Assembly (NCBI GenBank): GCA_016081115.2
Contig: CM071931.1
Span: forward strand, 26,822,317-26,886,316
DNA length: 64,000 nt
Direction: 5' to 3'
Origin: Rehmannia glutinosa
Taxonomy: Eukaryota; Streptophyta; Magnoliopsida; Lamiales; Orobanchaceae
Shown here piece by piece: positions 23,035 through 35,967 of the stretch (positions are counted from its first letter, which is position 1; each line of letters opens with the position of its first letter). The notes under the pieces are model-generated. The model made no database searches, was not told where the DNA came from, and worked only from the letters and a program-made list of their open reading frames with translations. The position numbers and the translations under genes were made by a program.

Positions 23035-23930
23035 TCAACTCAACTCAATTAACCCTAGCTCATGCTTAAGCTCTTCAAATCTTGATTCACATAATGGCTT
23101 TGTGAATATGTCACCTAACCTTTTATCGCTGAGATGTATTCAAGGTGATGTCTTTCTTTTCAACATGATCTCTTATGAAATGATATCTGACATCAATGTG
23201 CTTTGTTCTTGAATGCAACACAGGATTTTGAGTGATTGCAATAGCACTTGTGTTATTACACATAATTGGAATCTCTTTTTCTACAACATCATAATCTCTC
23301 AGCTGTTGTCTCATCGATAAGACTTTCTTACAACAAATGCCCACAACTATGTATTATGCTTCAGCTGTAGATGTGGCTATTGAGTTTGGTTTCTTGCTAA
23401 ACCAGGAAACCAATCTGTTTCCAAGCATTTGACATGTACCTGAAGTACCCTTCCTGTCAACTCTACATCCAACATAGTCAGAGTCTGAGTAATCAATTAG
23501 ATTGAATCCACCTTCCTTTGGATACCATAAGCCAACTTCTTAGCATCCCTTCAAATATCTTAGGATTCTTTTAGCTGCAGTCATGTGACTTTCTTTTGGT
23601 GCAGATTGAAATCTTGCACATACACCTACAACAAAGGTGATGTCTGGCCTGCTTGCTGTTAAATAGAACAGTGATCCAATAAGTGCTCTGTATCTTGTTT
23701 GATCCACAGGCTTGCCATCTGCATCCATATCCATTTTGACTGATGTATTCATTGGTATTTTCACAGAAGACTTCTCTTCCATACCAAATTTCTTCATTAA
23801 ATCTCTGGTATACTTTGTTTGACTTATGAAGGTTCAATCCTTCAGCTGTTTAACTTGAAGTCCTAGAAAGAATGTCAGCTCTCCCATCATGCTCATTTCA
23901 AATTTGCCTTGTATGAGGTTTGAGAACTTA
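23035..23930 (-). pseudogene. Copia pol 3' fragment (RT end and RNase H), element B
   Basis: Reading leftward from the border with element A, the minus strand shows the C-terminal RT block (23540-23797: GSLFYLTASRPDITFVVGVC, then AKRILRYLKGC). RNase H follows (23123-23344: IPIMCNNTSAIAITQNPVLH, then SRTKHIDVRYHFIRDHVEKK) and pol ends at a stop at 23035-23037. Frameshifts separate the blocks. The N-terminal side is cut off by insertion of element A at 23931, inside the codons after the YVDD motif. Confidence 0.85.
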
Positions 23931-25514
23931 TGTTGGGAAATTTATTGTTTAGATTTTGATGAATGCCATGTAAAACTTAGACTAGGAAGTTGGCACCCCA
24001 TTTTCTTTGTATTTTGCATTGTAATAGATAGGGCTGCATTTAGCCGAGTCAAGTCGGCTATGCCTGGATATGCAAGAAGTCAACTAAAGGCTAAAATGAA
24101 GACTCATTTGTATAGCGGTGAGAATGTAGTATGGCAAGGAGGAGAAATCAAGAACTCGATTGAAGGAGTATCAGCTGGCTACATCTATGAGAAGTGTCAG
24201 TCAAGTCAACTCTAGACAACCAAGTCAAGTTGAAGTGACAGATGAGTCTTCCAATGATTGGGAGCTGACTCGAAGTCACTTGGGGAAGTCAAGGAACTGC
24301 AGTCAAATCAAGACAAATCGAAAAGAGTCCGTTGCCGTAAGTCAAGAAAGTTACTTAAATAAGTAATACTTCCATGCGCAATATTCTAAAGTGCTCGACC
24401 CCGAGGAAGCGTGCAAATGGAATAAACCAATGGGAAGCACGCACACGTGTCGAGCCCTGGAAAGTCAGTAAGACATTTAATACGAGGAAATGTCAACATC
24501 AAGGACTACAACAAGACAAGCCAACGAACACTAGTGTCTTTTAAAAATCAGCCTATCTCTTCAACGGACATGATTTTTGAAAGAGCACTATAAAAGGCAG
24601 AGGAATCAATTTGAGAAAAGGTTACCTTGCATACCTGAAGTACGGACATTCAAGCTAACATTCGAGCTGTAACCAAGCAAAAAATTCTCAAGTTATTCAA
24701 GCAAATCCTCAAGCCTAAACTTTGAAGGAAATCGATCCAACACCAAGTCGTGAAGGAAAGACAACTTCAAACTGTTGAAGAGGAAACTTTTGAAGAATCA
24801 AAAGGGTCTACATTCCAGGAGGATTGTAGAAAGGTTCAAGTCGAACCGGTCTCAAGTTATTGGAGGGCTTCGTGATCAAATCCAAGAAGCTTGAGCAAGT
24901 GAGCTTAAGTAGCAAGGCGGCCGCCCTGAAGAAGATGAGTCGGACGAGAAGCCACCAGGTGTGACCAAGGCATCTCCGGGGCGAGTCCCAAAGGATCAAG
25001 TCACCGTTTGTGTGATCAAGACTTGTATTTGGGTGTTAACCACTTTGTACTCGATCAATACTTAGTGTATTCCTCTAGGAGTTGGAGAAGAGAGGAGTAG
25101 AAGAATTACCCCATCTTCGAACCTCTATAAAATTTATCTTTTGTGTGTCATTTACATTTCAACATATTACTTACGCACATTCTTTAATACTGCTGATAAT
25201 TTGCATTCCAACCGATAATTAACAAGTGCTAAAATCAAGTGTTAAAACAAACTTAAACCAAATTCAAGGGTGTTAAGTCTTCCGTGAAAATCTCATCACA
25301 CCAAGTTAAGGTTTAGACTAAACAATGAGTTATTCTATCAACACTCAATCGAGTCCATTGAGTGGCTAACTCTATTTGGTTAACTAACTTAGTCAGTCAC
25401 CAAGGACTTAGCGTGTATTTAACTCAAAATATTTTAAAAGGACTAAAATCGAAAAGTTGGTAAGGTTTATTCTACCCCCTTTCTAAAGCTTACTCACACC
25501 CCTTGGGACCTACA
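23931..25514 (+). repeat. 5' LTR of element A (1584 bp)
   Basis: It begins TGTTGGGAAATTTATTG and ends GGGACCTACA, followed two bases later by the primer site. CACTATAAAAGGCAG near 24589 is a good TATA box, so transcription should start about 30 bases downstream. Confidence 0.92.
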
Positions 25515-25516
25515 AG

Positions 25517-25528
25517 TGGTATCAGAGC
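25517..25528 (+). other. Primer-binding site for initiator tRNA-Met, element A
   Basis: TGGTATCAGAGC is complementary to the 3' end of plant initiator tRNA-Met and lies two bases inside the LTR edge, as is normal for copia elements. Confidence 0.95.
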
Positions 25529-25645
25529 GGTTGGTTCATTGAGCCTTCCGCACTGGTTACTGAACTAGATCTCCAATCTTTCAAAGAATTTTGTTTAGCA
25601 CTTGTTCTTTCAAAAGCCATTTTTCTAAATAGCAAAGTTATTATC

Positions 25646-27280
25646 ATGGAAGCAAATTTGACACGCATCCCTATGTTCACCATTGAGGAATTTGATGATT
25701 GGAAAATACGTATGCAGGCTCATCTATCAGCTTTACATGATGAGATGTGGATAGTGATAGAGGATGGGCCACTGCAAATAATGAAGGTGAACACAACTGC
25801 AAGGAGAGCTGCTGCAGCTAAAGGAGAGGAGGCTGCTCCTCCTAGACCAGCTATGGTTGAAAAACCTAGAGCTGAATAGACAAATGATGACAGAAAAAGA
25901 TACAATCTGGACAATGTGGCCAAGGACATACTCTACAAAACTTTGGACAAAGCCATGTTCAACAAAGTCAAATCTTGCAAGACAGCCAAAGAAATCTGGG
26001 ATAAACTAACCTTAATTTGTGAAGGATCTGAGCAAAGCAAGGAAAATAAATTATCTGTTGTTGTTCAAAAATTTGAGAACTTTAAAATGCTTGCACGTGA
26101 AACAATGGATCAGCTGGATGCTAGATTCACTGAAATTACAAATGAGCTCTCAGCACTTGGGAAAGCATACACACAGAAGGAGATGTGTATGAAGATACTA
26201 AGGAGCCTCCCAGCTGAGTGAGAAATGAAGACTATGGCTTTAAGGCACTCGATGGACCTATCAAAAACGTCCAATCATGAACAATTCTCAGACCTCAAAG
26301 CCTATGAGTTTGAGCTGAGAAGAAAAGATCAAGAGGAGATAGTTGTACCCAAAACAACTGCACTCATAGTCAAGGAAGGGAAGAGAGCTGAGACCAAAGA
26401 AGTAATTGACCAGGAGGAAATTGCGTTGATGGTTAAAAGATTCAACAAGTTCTTCAACAAGAACTACAAAAGAAATAAAGGTGAATCCTCCAGAAGGCAC
26501 TCAACTCCCTCCAAGTCAAGGGAAGATAGGCCACCAAAGAGAGCTGAGTATCAAAAGGTCGAATATCAAAGAGCTGACAACCCAAGAAATGAGAGAGCTG
26601 ATCAAAAAGCTGAAAACTTGTGTTGGAATTGCAGACAGCCAGGACACTTTGCTATTGACTGTCCATATCCTATAGTCAATAAATACCGGAATGAAGAAGA
26701 AAGAAAAGTCTTCAGAGAAAGAAGACAAGAAAAGAAAAGAGCAATGTTGGCTGCTGAAGCTGCTGACACAGCTAAGTCAAAAGAAGCAGAAGACTCAGAG
26801 AGTAGTGAAGCTGACTACTCAAGTGATTCTGAAGAAGCAACCTTAATCTGTCTAATGGCTGAAGAACAAGATCAACCTGACCAAGAAGATGAGGTACATT
26901 CTAACTCATCTCACTCAGATTCTAGTGATAGTGATTGTGACACACACACTTCATCACCCACTGATCTTTATGATTCATTAGGCAAAATGATGAAAGATTT
27001 TGAGCACATTAAATCCTCACACACACTATTAAATGAGGAAAACATCCAACTCAAAAGCCAAACCTCACAGCTGACTAAGGAGCTGAGTACTCTAAGTCAC
27101 ATAGCTGATGAGAACAAAGAGCTGAAGGCTGAAAATGCAAAACTAATAGCAGAGATAACTGCTATAGAGAAGAGGAAAAATGACCTCAAAAATGTGATTG
27201 CTTCATTCACTAAGGCATCTAAATCATTGGATGACCTTATCATGAGTCAAAAAGGATGTGGAGACAAGACAGGCATATGA
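25646..27280 (+). pseudogene. Copia gag, element A
   Basis: Gag forms the virus-like particle and binds the RNA. The frame starts at the ATG at 25646 (MEANLTRIPMF, then FDDWKIRMQAHL). It runs through a UBN2-like gag region (25916-26221: KEIWDKLTLICEGSEQSKEN) to 26225-27280, which carries a CCHC zinc knuckle (CWNCRQPGHFAIDC) near 26620 and a Glu/Ser-rich coiled-coil tail. Two in-frame stops (25877-25879 TAG and 26219-26221 TGA) both replace what the family has as tryptophan (DEW-type and Trp before EM). Each is explained by one G-to-A change. Apart from these two stops the frame is open to 27280. Confidence 0.88.
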
Positions 27281-27292
27281 TTCAATTCCTTT

Positions 27293-28035
27293 ATGCATAG
27301 TCAAACTCCCAGAGTGATCTCGGAAAAAGGATCTTCAAGTAATGAAGCTTCTCAAAAAACCAAGACACCAAATGCTGCACACACATTAATTCCAAAGCAC
27401 AACCACACACAAATTGGCCTAGGATATAAAGGAAAAGGAAAACAGCCAGTTGAGTATGCTGAGAGGACAACTGAGAAGAAATCCAACAGAGTTCCTCAGC
27501 AAACTCCAAATAGGAAGTACTCTGTGAAGAAGAAACAAAACTACCAAAACCCCCAGAAATTCTATCAAAGGAACAAATATGATGGGAATGGTAGAAACTA
27601 CCCAAGTCAAGCTGATTGGAATAATGTGAAATATCAGCCAAGACCTATGGAATACAAGCCTAAATGGCAAAGACCTAGAACTCAGCAAAGGTCATTCCAA
27701 AGGCCAAAGAGCTATTATCAGCACACATATGCACCCAAGCACTACACTCAGAAATATCATAATTACCCAGAGAAGGCAATTGCTAAAACACACACACAAT
27801 TAAATACGGATAAAAGAGACAATTTTACATATGAACCTAAAGCCCCCAAGCGGTTTGCCAAAGTGAATTATGATTATGGCATGAATAGATGGCAACCTCT
27901 TAGAGTCAAATCATTTGGCTATAGGTTGGTTGGATCATCTTACAAAGACTAACCCCTCGGACCCGCACAAGTATGGGTACCTAAAAACGATTTCCTTGAA
28001 TGCGAGTTCAAGGAACAATTGAGTGCCAAGGAACC
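27293..28035 (+). pseudogene. Gag-pol linker of element A (basic, Gln/Asn/Tyr-rich)
   Basis: An open frame (27293-27952) encodes a strongly basic, low-complexity protein with runs such as YQPRPMEYKPKWQRPRTQQR, ending SFGYRLVGSSYKD. It continues in another frame through VWVPKNDFLE (about 27970) towards the protease. In sireviruses this position holds the C-terminal tail of Gag, probably nucleic-acid binding. No enzymatic motif is present. Confidence 0.6.
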
Positions 28036-31000
28036 TAGTACATGGATAGTGGCTGTTCCAGACACATGACAAGAAACAAGAAAAATCTGTTAAGATTCAA
28101 GGAAATTAGAGGTGCAAAAGTCATATTTGGAGAAAATGAAGCTCCAGGGGAAATAAGAGGCACTGGATCTATCAAGAAAAATGGATTAGAAATCACAGAT
28201 GTTGCATATGTTGAAGGCCTCAATTTCAACTTACTAAGCATCAGTCAACTCTGTGACAAGGGCTATAATGTTGGATTCAATATGGGAGTATGCCAAATCA
28301 AAGACACTGAATCAAATGAAGTAATGTTGCAAGGATCCAGACAAAAGAACATGTACGTGGTAGATTGGTCGACTGCCACACCAAGCAATTGTTTATTAGC
28401 AAAGAGTACAGTCGAATCAAGTTGGTTGTGGCACAAGAAGCTGAGTCACCTGAATTTCAAGACAATTAACAAGCTTGCAAGGAGTGGTCTTGTAGAAGGA
28501 CTCCCAGACTCAGTATACAAGAAGGAAAGTGTTTGTGATGCATGCCAGATGGGAAAGCAGATTAAATCATCATTTAAAGAGAAGTCAAGTCCATCTTCAA
28601 CAAGAATATTGCATCTGTTACACATGGATCTATTTGGTCCTGTTGAGCCAGCCAATATAAGTGGGAAGAAATACACTCTAGTAGTGGTGGATGATTATTC
28701 AAGATATACATGGACAATCTTCATGTGTAAAAAGAAGGAAACTTTGCGAAGTTACCACGGTGATGAAAAGAGTTCAAAATGAGAAGAGTCAAACCATTAT
28801 AAAGATAAGATCCGATAGAGGAACTAAGTTTGTCAATGGAATAATAACTCAGTATTGTGTTGAAAATGGTATTACTCACGAATTATCTGCAGCAAGGACT
28901 CTACAAAGAATGGAGTTGCGAAAAGAAGGAACAAAACTCTCAAGGAAGCTGCAAGGACCATGTTAGTCAAGGCAGGTGCTTAAAAGATTTTGGGTCAAGC
29001 AATAAACACAACATGTCAGACTCAAAATAGATGCATGATAAATAGACAACTGACAAAGACTCCCTATGAGATTTGGACAGGAAGAAAGCCAAATGTTGCA
29101 TATTTAAGAATCTTTGGATGTAAATGCTTCATCCACAACAATGACAAGAATAATCTAAAGGCTTTTCATGCTAAAGCTGATGAAGGTATCTTCCTGGGAT
29201 ACTCAAAAAAGCAAAGCCTATAGAGTCTTGAACAAAAGGACTATGGTCACGAAGAGTCTATCCATGTGGTTTTTGATGAACCTAATGTAAATGGAGAAGA
29301 CATTGAAGAGTCCCTATGTTGAAGTGAAGTCGGAGAAATTAATCAAGGTGAAGATGAGATAGCTGAATCTCAAAGACAATGGAAAATGCAGCTAAGTGAT
29401 AATGAGAGAGTCGCTCAAGATAACACAGCTGCAAGACGATCAACCCAAATGACTTACTCCAACCTGATGTGAGATGGTCGAGAGACCATCCACCGAGCTA
29501 GTCATTGGAGATGTAAGAGATGGTGTAAGAACCGATCCGATCTCAAAGAAGAAGCCATGTTCACTTGTTTCATTTCCCAAATAGAGCCAAAAGATGTGTC
29601 CCAAGCATTGGATGATACACATTGATTCGTGCCATGCAAGAAGAGTCAATCGGTTTGAAAGAAACAAAGTATGGGAATTGGTTCAAAGACCAACCCATCA
29701 AAATGTCATTGGCACAAAATGGGTTTTCGAAACAAGATGAATGAAGAAGGTTCTGTGGTAAGAAACAAAGCAAGATTGGTAGCGAAAGGGTATTGCCAAG
29801 AGGAAGGAATAGATTTTGATGAAACATTTGCTCCTGTTGCAAGATTAGAAGCAATAAGGATGTTTCTTGTCTCTGCTGCACACAAGAACTTCACTGTATA
29901 TCAGATGGATGTGAAGAGTGCATTTTTAAATGGACTGTTAGAAGAAGAAGTTTATGTTGAACAACCTCCAGGATTTGAGCAGAAGACTCTTGGTGATAAG
30001 GTGTAAAAGACCAAGAAAGCTCTATATGGATTGAAACAGGCACCTAGAGCATGGTATGATACATTATCTCAATTTCTGACAGATAATGGATTCACCAAAG
30101 GCATAGTGGATGTAACACTCTTCATAATTCAAGATGGAGAGAGTATCTTTGCTTGTTCAAATATATGTAGATGACATTATATTTGGATCTACAAACAAAG
30201 AGTCAGTGATAAGTTCTCAAACCTCATGCAAGGCAAATTTGAGATGAGCATGATGGGAGAGCGACATTCTTTCTAGGACTTCAAGTTAAACAAATGAAGG
30301 ATGGAACCTTCATAAGTCAAACAAAGTATACCAGAGACTTAATGAAGAAATTTGGTATGAAAGAGAAGTCTTCTGTGAAAATACCAATGAATATATCAGT
30401 CAAGATGGATATGGATACAGATGGCAAGCCTGTGGATCAAACAAGATACAGAAAGAGCACTTATTGGATCATCGCTTTCTATCTCACAAAGAAGTAGGCC
30501 GGACATCACCTTTCTTTGTAGGTGTATGTGCAAGATTTCAATCGCACCAAAAGAAAGTCATATGACCGAGCTAAGAGAATCCTAAGATACTTAAAAGGAT
30601 GCCAGAAAGTCGGCTTATGGTATCCAAAGGAAGGAGGATTCAAGCTTATTGGTTACTCGGACTCGACTATCTTTGGATGTAGAGTTGACAGGAAGAGTAC
30701 TTCGTACATGTCGATGCTTGGAAACAGATTGGTTTCCTGGTTCAAAGAAGAAGCAAAATTCAATAGCCACATCCGCACTGAAAGTCAATACATAGTCTGC
30801 GCGGCAAAATTGTGCCCAAGTCTTATGGATGAGACAACAACTGAGAGATTATGATGTTGAGGAAAAAGAAATTCCAATTATGTGTGATAACACAAGTGCT
30901 ATTGTAATCACTCAGAATCCAGTGTTGCACTCAAGAACATAACACATTGATGTCAGATATCATTTCATAAGAGATCATGTGGAAAAGAAAGACATCACCC

Positions 31001-31110
31001 TGGAATATATCTCAACTGATAAACAGTTAGCTGACATATTCACAAAGCCATTATGTGAATCAAGATTTGAAGAACTCAAGCATGAGCTAGGGTTTATTGA
31101 GCTGAGTTAA
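28036..31110 (+). pseudogene. Copia pol (protease, integrase, RT, RNase H), element A
   Basis: The aspartic protease DSGCSRHMT starts at 28045, just after a TAG stop at 28036 that sits where the family has Trp. The GAG-pre-integrase block is WLWHKKLSHLNFKTINKLAR. The integrase zinc motif is CDACQMGKQ, and the catalytic core begins HMDLFGPVEP and VVVDDYSRYTW, up to 28782. A frameshift follows, then the integrase C-terminal GYSKKQS-like block at 28990-29223. RT spans 29671-30490 with KARLVAKGYCQEEGIDFDET and QMDVKSAFLNG, a TAA stop at 30003-30005, and an intact YVDD at 30164-30175. RNase H (30522-31110) includes WFKEEAKFNSHIRTESQYIV-type and SRT*HIDVRYHF blocks, with a stop in the latter. Pol ends at TAA 31108. 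The many stops and shifts make it inactive. Confidence 0.88.
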
Positions 31111-31339
31111 CACTCAGAAGACTCAAGAAGAAGAGATGAAACAAGAAAAGATGAAAATTGAGTTAAGTTTGTAAATCAGCTAAGTGAATCAGCCGTATCG
31201 AAAAATCAGCTGCATCGAGTTAGCTGACAGCTGAGTACATATGTGAAAGGAGGGAAGAAGAGTTGAATCAGCTAGGGAGTAAGCTGAATTATTTATGAGC
31301 TAAGTGACAAAAACGCAGTCATTTTTAATGAGCGGGAAT

Positions 31340-31668
31340 GTTTTTAAGGATGACGTCAGCTTCATAATGACGGGTACAGTCAAAAGCTGCACGACAAAGC
31401 ATATGATTGGATATAAATGTTGCCGCATTAAATGCGAGCAATTAAATGCTAATCGGCGTGCTAAATCTGAGCCATTGATCTCGATCAAATTTCAAAAATC
31501 GTATGCACGTCCTTTCATAACCCACATATAAACCATTTCGTCCGTTTCTCTCTCACTTTACACAAACTGTTCATCTCTCTCAAAAGCAAAGAAAGCAACT
31601 TTTCTCTCGAAACCCTACAGATCTCCAGAGTAATTTTCCAAAAGTTTCGTTCGGTAAAACTTCAAGAA
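31340..31668 (+). promoter_or_regulatory. Candidate internal promoter of the third ORF, element A
   Basis: TGACGTCA (31351-31358), a palindromic bZIP/TGA-factor site, is followed by a second TGACG (31368-31372). A consensus TATAAA lies at 31527-31532. Below it is a pyrimidine-rich leader (TTTCTCTCTCACTTTACAC) and the ATG of the third ORF at 31669, about 137 bases past the TATA box. The block is well conserved with the inverted copy in element B, better than the broken coding sequence around it. It would allow separate transcription of the third ORF. Confidence 0.55.
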
Positions 31669-34600
31669 ATGGCATCCGCTTACGATTTTGTTAAGTTGGG
31701 AAAGCAAATCCACACTGGCTCTACTGTGGATTTTGAAGGTATGATCAAACAGGGGTTGGATGAAACCCTTGTGAAGAAGATAGGCGAGAAAGTGGAGAAA
31801 TGGGTCAAAACCCTTTCTCACTATGGAGTTTCAGATGACTTATGTCGAAGAATTCGCTCAGTTCTATGTGAATGCTAAAGTTCACGACGAGGGCATCAAT
31901 TCCTCTGTTCATGGAAAAGAGTTTACGATCACTGCTGAGGATCTAGCGAAGCATTGTTTGCTTCCATCGGAAGGAAAGCCGGAGATATTGGAGGCTGATG
32001 TAAACTTGGATGCTGCATGGAAGGGAGTTCCACTCTGACATGGAAAGGCATTCCATGTCAACAAGAAGATGTTCCGATCGAATCTTTCCGGAGCTCAGAA
32101 GAGAGCTTACGCCAAGAGAGCGGATACAAGTGAGGGGAATCAATCGACCACTGTAGATACAAACGCCTCTCCTCCTCCCAAGAAGAAAGCTGCCCCGCAC
32201 TGGAAGAAGACTGCTTTGCCCCAGCCAAAGAACGAAGAAGACGAAAGATGCACCTACCCCTGCAGCCGAGTCACCTTCCCCTGCAGCCGCAGTAGAGAAG
32301 GAATCCTTAGTACCTTCTCCTGGAGTGAAGAAGAATAGGACTGCAAGGACGAGAAAGGCAGCTGCCTCTAAGACAACTGCGAAGGCCTTTACCTTCGAGG
32401 AACCAGAGGAAGTGGAACCAGACGTTCCTCTGGTGAAAACCAAAAGAAGAAGAAGACTCATCAAGCGTTCAGAGCTTGAGAAAATAGCTGAGTCTGCCAC
32501 TCAGTTGGAACAGATCGCTAAAACAGCTGGAGAAGTAGAGTCTCCAGAGATTATTGATGAAACTACCAAGTCTGCTGAGACCGATCAGTAGAGGCAAGTC
32601 GAAGACCCAGACCCACTGCGAGAACAATGAGGAAAAAGAAGTAGCCGAGACAAATTGAATCTCCTGTCGACAGACTACATCTCCGCCCGCGACAGACGCG
32701 CTTTGAGGTGAAGAGCGAAGAAAGCTCTACAACCCTCCATTCCTGAGAAAGGAGTTCAATAGGAAGATGATGATGATGATGTGATCATGCTATCTCCACC
32801 ATATCCAGACATTCAAAATCGTCTGCGAGAATGGAGGAAGTGGAAGTTGAATCGATCGAGGGAACAATTCCAAAGACCTGAGTTTATTGAAGAAGAAGAA
32901 GAACTGATGGATTTCCTTTGTTTGACCACAGTGGTCCAGGCATTGGAAGAGGAGAACTGCATAGATATTTTAAACATCTTCAAAGAAAAGGAGAAAGAGC
33001 GATTGGCAAAGGAAGCTGAAGCCCGAGAGAAGGCCAATATCTGTCCCTTCATTGGAACCACTGATCACACTCATCCTCACCTCGATGTTCTCTCAGGAAG
33101 TGATGAGGATCTGGACCCTGCTGCTGCTACAGAAGAGTTGGAAATGCAGCAAGCCATGCGGGAATCCAGAGTAATGCATGAGCAACAACTGATGGAAGGA
33201 CCTGGAGAGTCTTCCAAATCACAGCTGGAAATTGACCCTATGGGAGTGGTGCAGCAAATTGCAACTGTTGTTGCTGCGACCACTTTCCCAGCTCATTCTG
33301 ATGATGGATCTAAGGGCATTGGCGATGAAACTGGAAATTCGGGGACCCAAGTCGAGCCAACCCCTATTGAAGGTGTCTTACCACCCGCCCAACGATCGAA
33401 CACTCAAAGGAAATAACCGGGAGTTTGGAGAAGAGTGACCCCATTCCAAGTCACTCACGGTGTGTGTGCCGAGGGGGAAACTCCTCCACCGTAGCTAGGT
33501 CGAAGGTTGTCTGCGATGACTCCACAACGAATCTAGGAGGCGAAGTGGAGAAGGAACAAGAAAAAGAAACACAAAGAAGTTGTCACCGACGACGCTCATA
33601 CGATTAAATCTATCTCACTGAAGTGCCAATCGCTCTGCCATGAGCCGAGGACGCGCGATCGAGGGCACATGATGGATCTCGCCCGGGAGTCAACACTGGG
33701 GCAATGAAAGTGCAATCCACGAGTTGAGACTCCTATGGATGCCACCGTCGAAGACCTCAAGACAGTAGAAGTGCGTCGAGGGAATGTCCAAGGCCTCGTT
33801 GCGCTTGAGACTGCAGGAGGTATCAAGGCCTACGGAGGTTGAGACTTCCCTGGTAAAGAAGAGAAGCCTGAGAACATCCCTCCGAGCTTATCATCGATGC
33901 ATCCGAGAAGGGGATAACCGCCTTCATGATTCCCAAGACAACCCCGATGTAACATTTCGATCCGAAGGTGAAGATGAGGCCGAGTCATCCCCGTTGCAAG
34001 TCCAAACGACTCGAGAGGAGGATGTTCTTCCCAAAGACGAGTAAGCCGTAATTCAAGTCGCTCGTCAAAAGTTCAATTTTGATGATGAGCCACCCCTACA
34101 AGTCTCATCATCATCCAATGACGCTTATCGATACGGGCCGAGACCGCATAACTCATATGGAAAAACCACCGAGACCGACGGTTGTTGAGACAACCGAGGC
34201 TCACCACCGGGTCCATACCACAACAGACCCCAATCAATCACGACCAATCTGCGCAAGCTCCCAAAGCCGCAGCAGAATCGACTCCAGGGCACATCACGGC
34301 CGCAAGTCACATTGAATGCATTCCTTATGTCCGTGATGATGCATTTGAACAAACTTTCCCTTTCTCAATAGAGTCCGCCTGATCTTGATGAAGAATCAAA
34401 AGAGATCAACAATGTTTCCATAGACCGATCCAAATTTCCAACAGATACCATCGTTCAAAGAAAATTTGACTTTGACGCTTGCCGCCACCGAGACGGAGGT
34501 AACAACCGAGGTTCGAGAAGTTTTCAAGACTATATTTGCGGAGATAGAGAAGATGGAAAGTCACCAGGCCTCATTAGACATGCGGGCCGGATAACCGAGA

Positions 34601-35967
34601 TGCTAATCTTACTCCGCCGACCTGCGTGGAATCATAGTCAGGATCCGGGAATGGTGGCAACAACAGCAGACAATGCGCGTTGAACAAGTTCGATATTTCA
34701 AAGCATTGTACAATAAGATGCTAATCTGAGCGCTGACAATGCTGACATGAAGAAGAGGATGCAAGAAAACATTGATAGAATGCATACCTCTCATACCACA
34801 GAAATGGAGTTGCTGCGCGAATTTAATGGAAAAGAACTTCTGCGCGTAGAGGAGAACATGAATGAAAAATTCAGCATTCTTATGGCTGAAATGAAGTTGG
34901 TGATAGCTGAATCCAACGCCACTCGCACAGAATTTCGAGAAGCATACTCCGCAGCAGAATCCAAGCAGAACTCAGTTATCAGTCGCCTAGATTTCATGCT
35001 TGCTGGCATGTTCCGTGGGGTTCCTCTCTCCTTTGATGATGTTAAAAAGGGGGAAGAGGAATACCTAAAGACGTTGGAAGGGTCCGCAGCTGAGAAGAAG
35101 GACACAGCTGTGAAGGAGAAGACAACTGAAAAGCATAAGAAAGAAAAGGGAAAATTAGTTGAGGGGGAAGGTTCGAAGGATATGACTTTGACGGTTGCTA
35201 GAACCCCTCAACAAGGACTTGTCACAGCTGACATAATCAGCAAACTTCCAGTGACTTTGCCGCTCCAACACTCTGTTGTGCCCATATCTGAAAAGAGGAA
35301 GATAGTAGAAGCAGATATGACGGAGATTGAAAGAAAAATGGATGTCCGTGCTATGGACATACTGAAACAATACGGAGGCATTTCGGCAGGAAGAGACACT
35401 GATGCCATTTCGAACATCGGAACCGAGCCTAGATCTGTTGATGAATTCAAGATCCTCGCATCCGAGGGATACTTCGAGAACATGACCATGGCCCAAGCCT
35501 GGGATTTGTATTGGGAAAAAGGCCTCAAGCTGTGTGAAGAAGCTGACAGCCAGCAGACTCCTAGCAGTCACTCTGCTGGTCACTCTACTGGAAAGAAGAA
35601 GGCCCCAGTACAATACACACCCAGAGGAAAAAGTAAAAGCGGTGGAGGAAGAGGTTTCAAACCTAGACCTCTACCCCAAAACATTGAATATATAGATCCA
35701 GGGAAGAAATGAGGGATCTATTGGGCTGGGTTTGACGAAGTAGCCAACCTGCAAGTGGCCAAGAATAATGCTAAGTATGTAAAGAGAATCGAAGAAGAAA
35801 ATAAAAGACAAACTCAGCTGTGGGAAGAGAGACAAGAAAGAAAAAGAAGAGATGAAGCTGCCAGAAAAGCCTATGAGAAAAAGAAAGAAGCTGAAGAAGA
35901 GAAGAAGAGAAAAAGGTCAGAAGACGACAGAGCTGATGAAGAAAGAAGGTGGCAGCGAAGGAGATGA
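31669..35967 (+). pseudogene. Third ORF of element A (sirevirus envelope-position ORF)
   Basis: The ORF starts MASAYDFVKLGKQIHTGS at 31669. A frame change at about 31822 leads to AQFYVNAKVHDEGINSSVHG and DLAKHCLLPSEG (31823-32038), resembling the putative plant transposon protein domain. Further pieces are 32325-32591 (basic, TKRRRRLIKRSELE), 32781-33416 (acidic, coiled-coil prone) and 34747-35712. The last includes SRLDFMLAGMFRGVPLSFDD, DILKQYGGI, and NIEYIDPGKK followed by a TGA where the family has Trp. The C-terminus (35755-35967) is a Lys/Glu/Arg coiled coil ending RRWQRRR. The region 33430-34740 is the most damaged. Envelope function is suggested only by position. No membrane segment was recognised. 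Confidence 0.65.

Noticed and set aside
31304..31531. 75-codon plus-strand frame similar to a minus-strand frame at 22623-22841
   Set aside because: It is conserved between elements A and B because the nucleotide sequence is conserved. It overlaps the proposed promoter, and no protein feature or family was recognised. A short peptide is not excluded but is unsupported.
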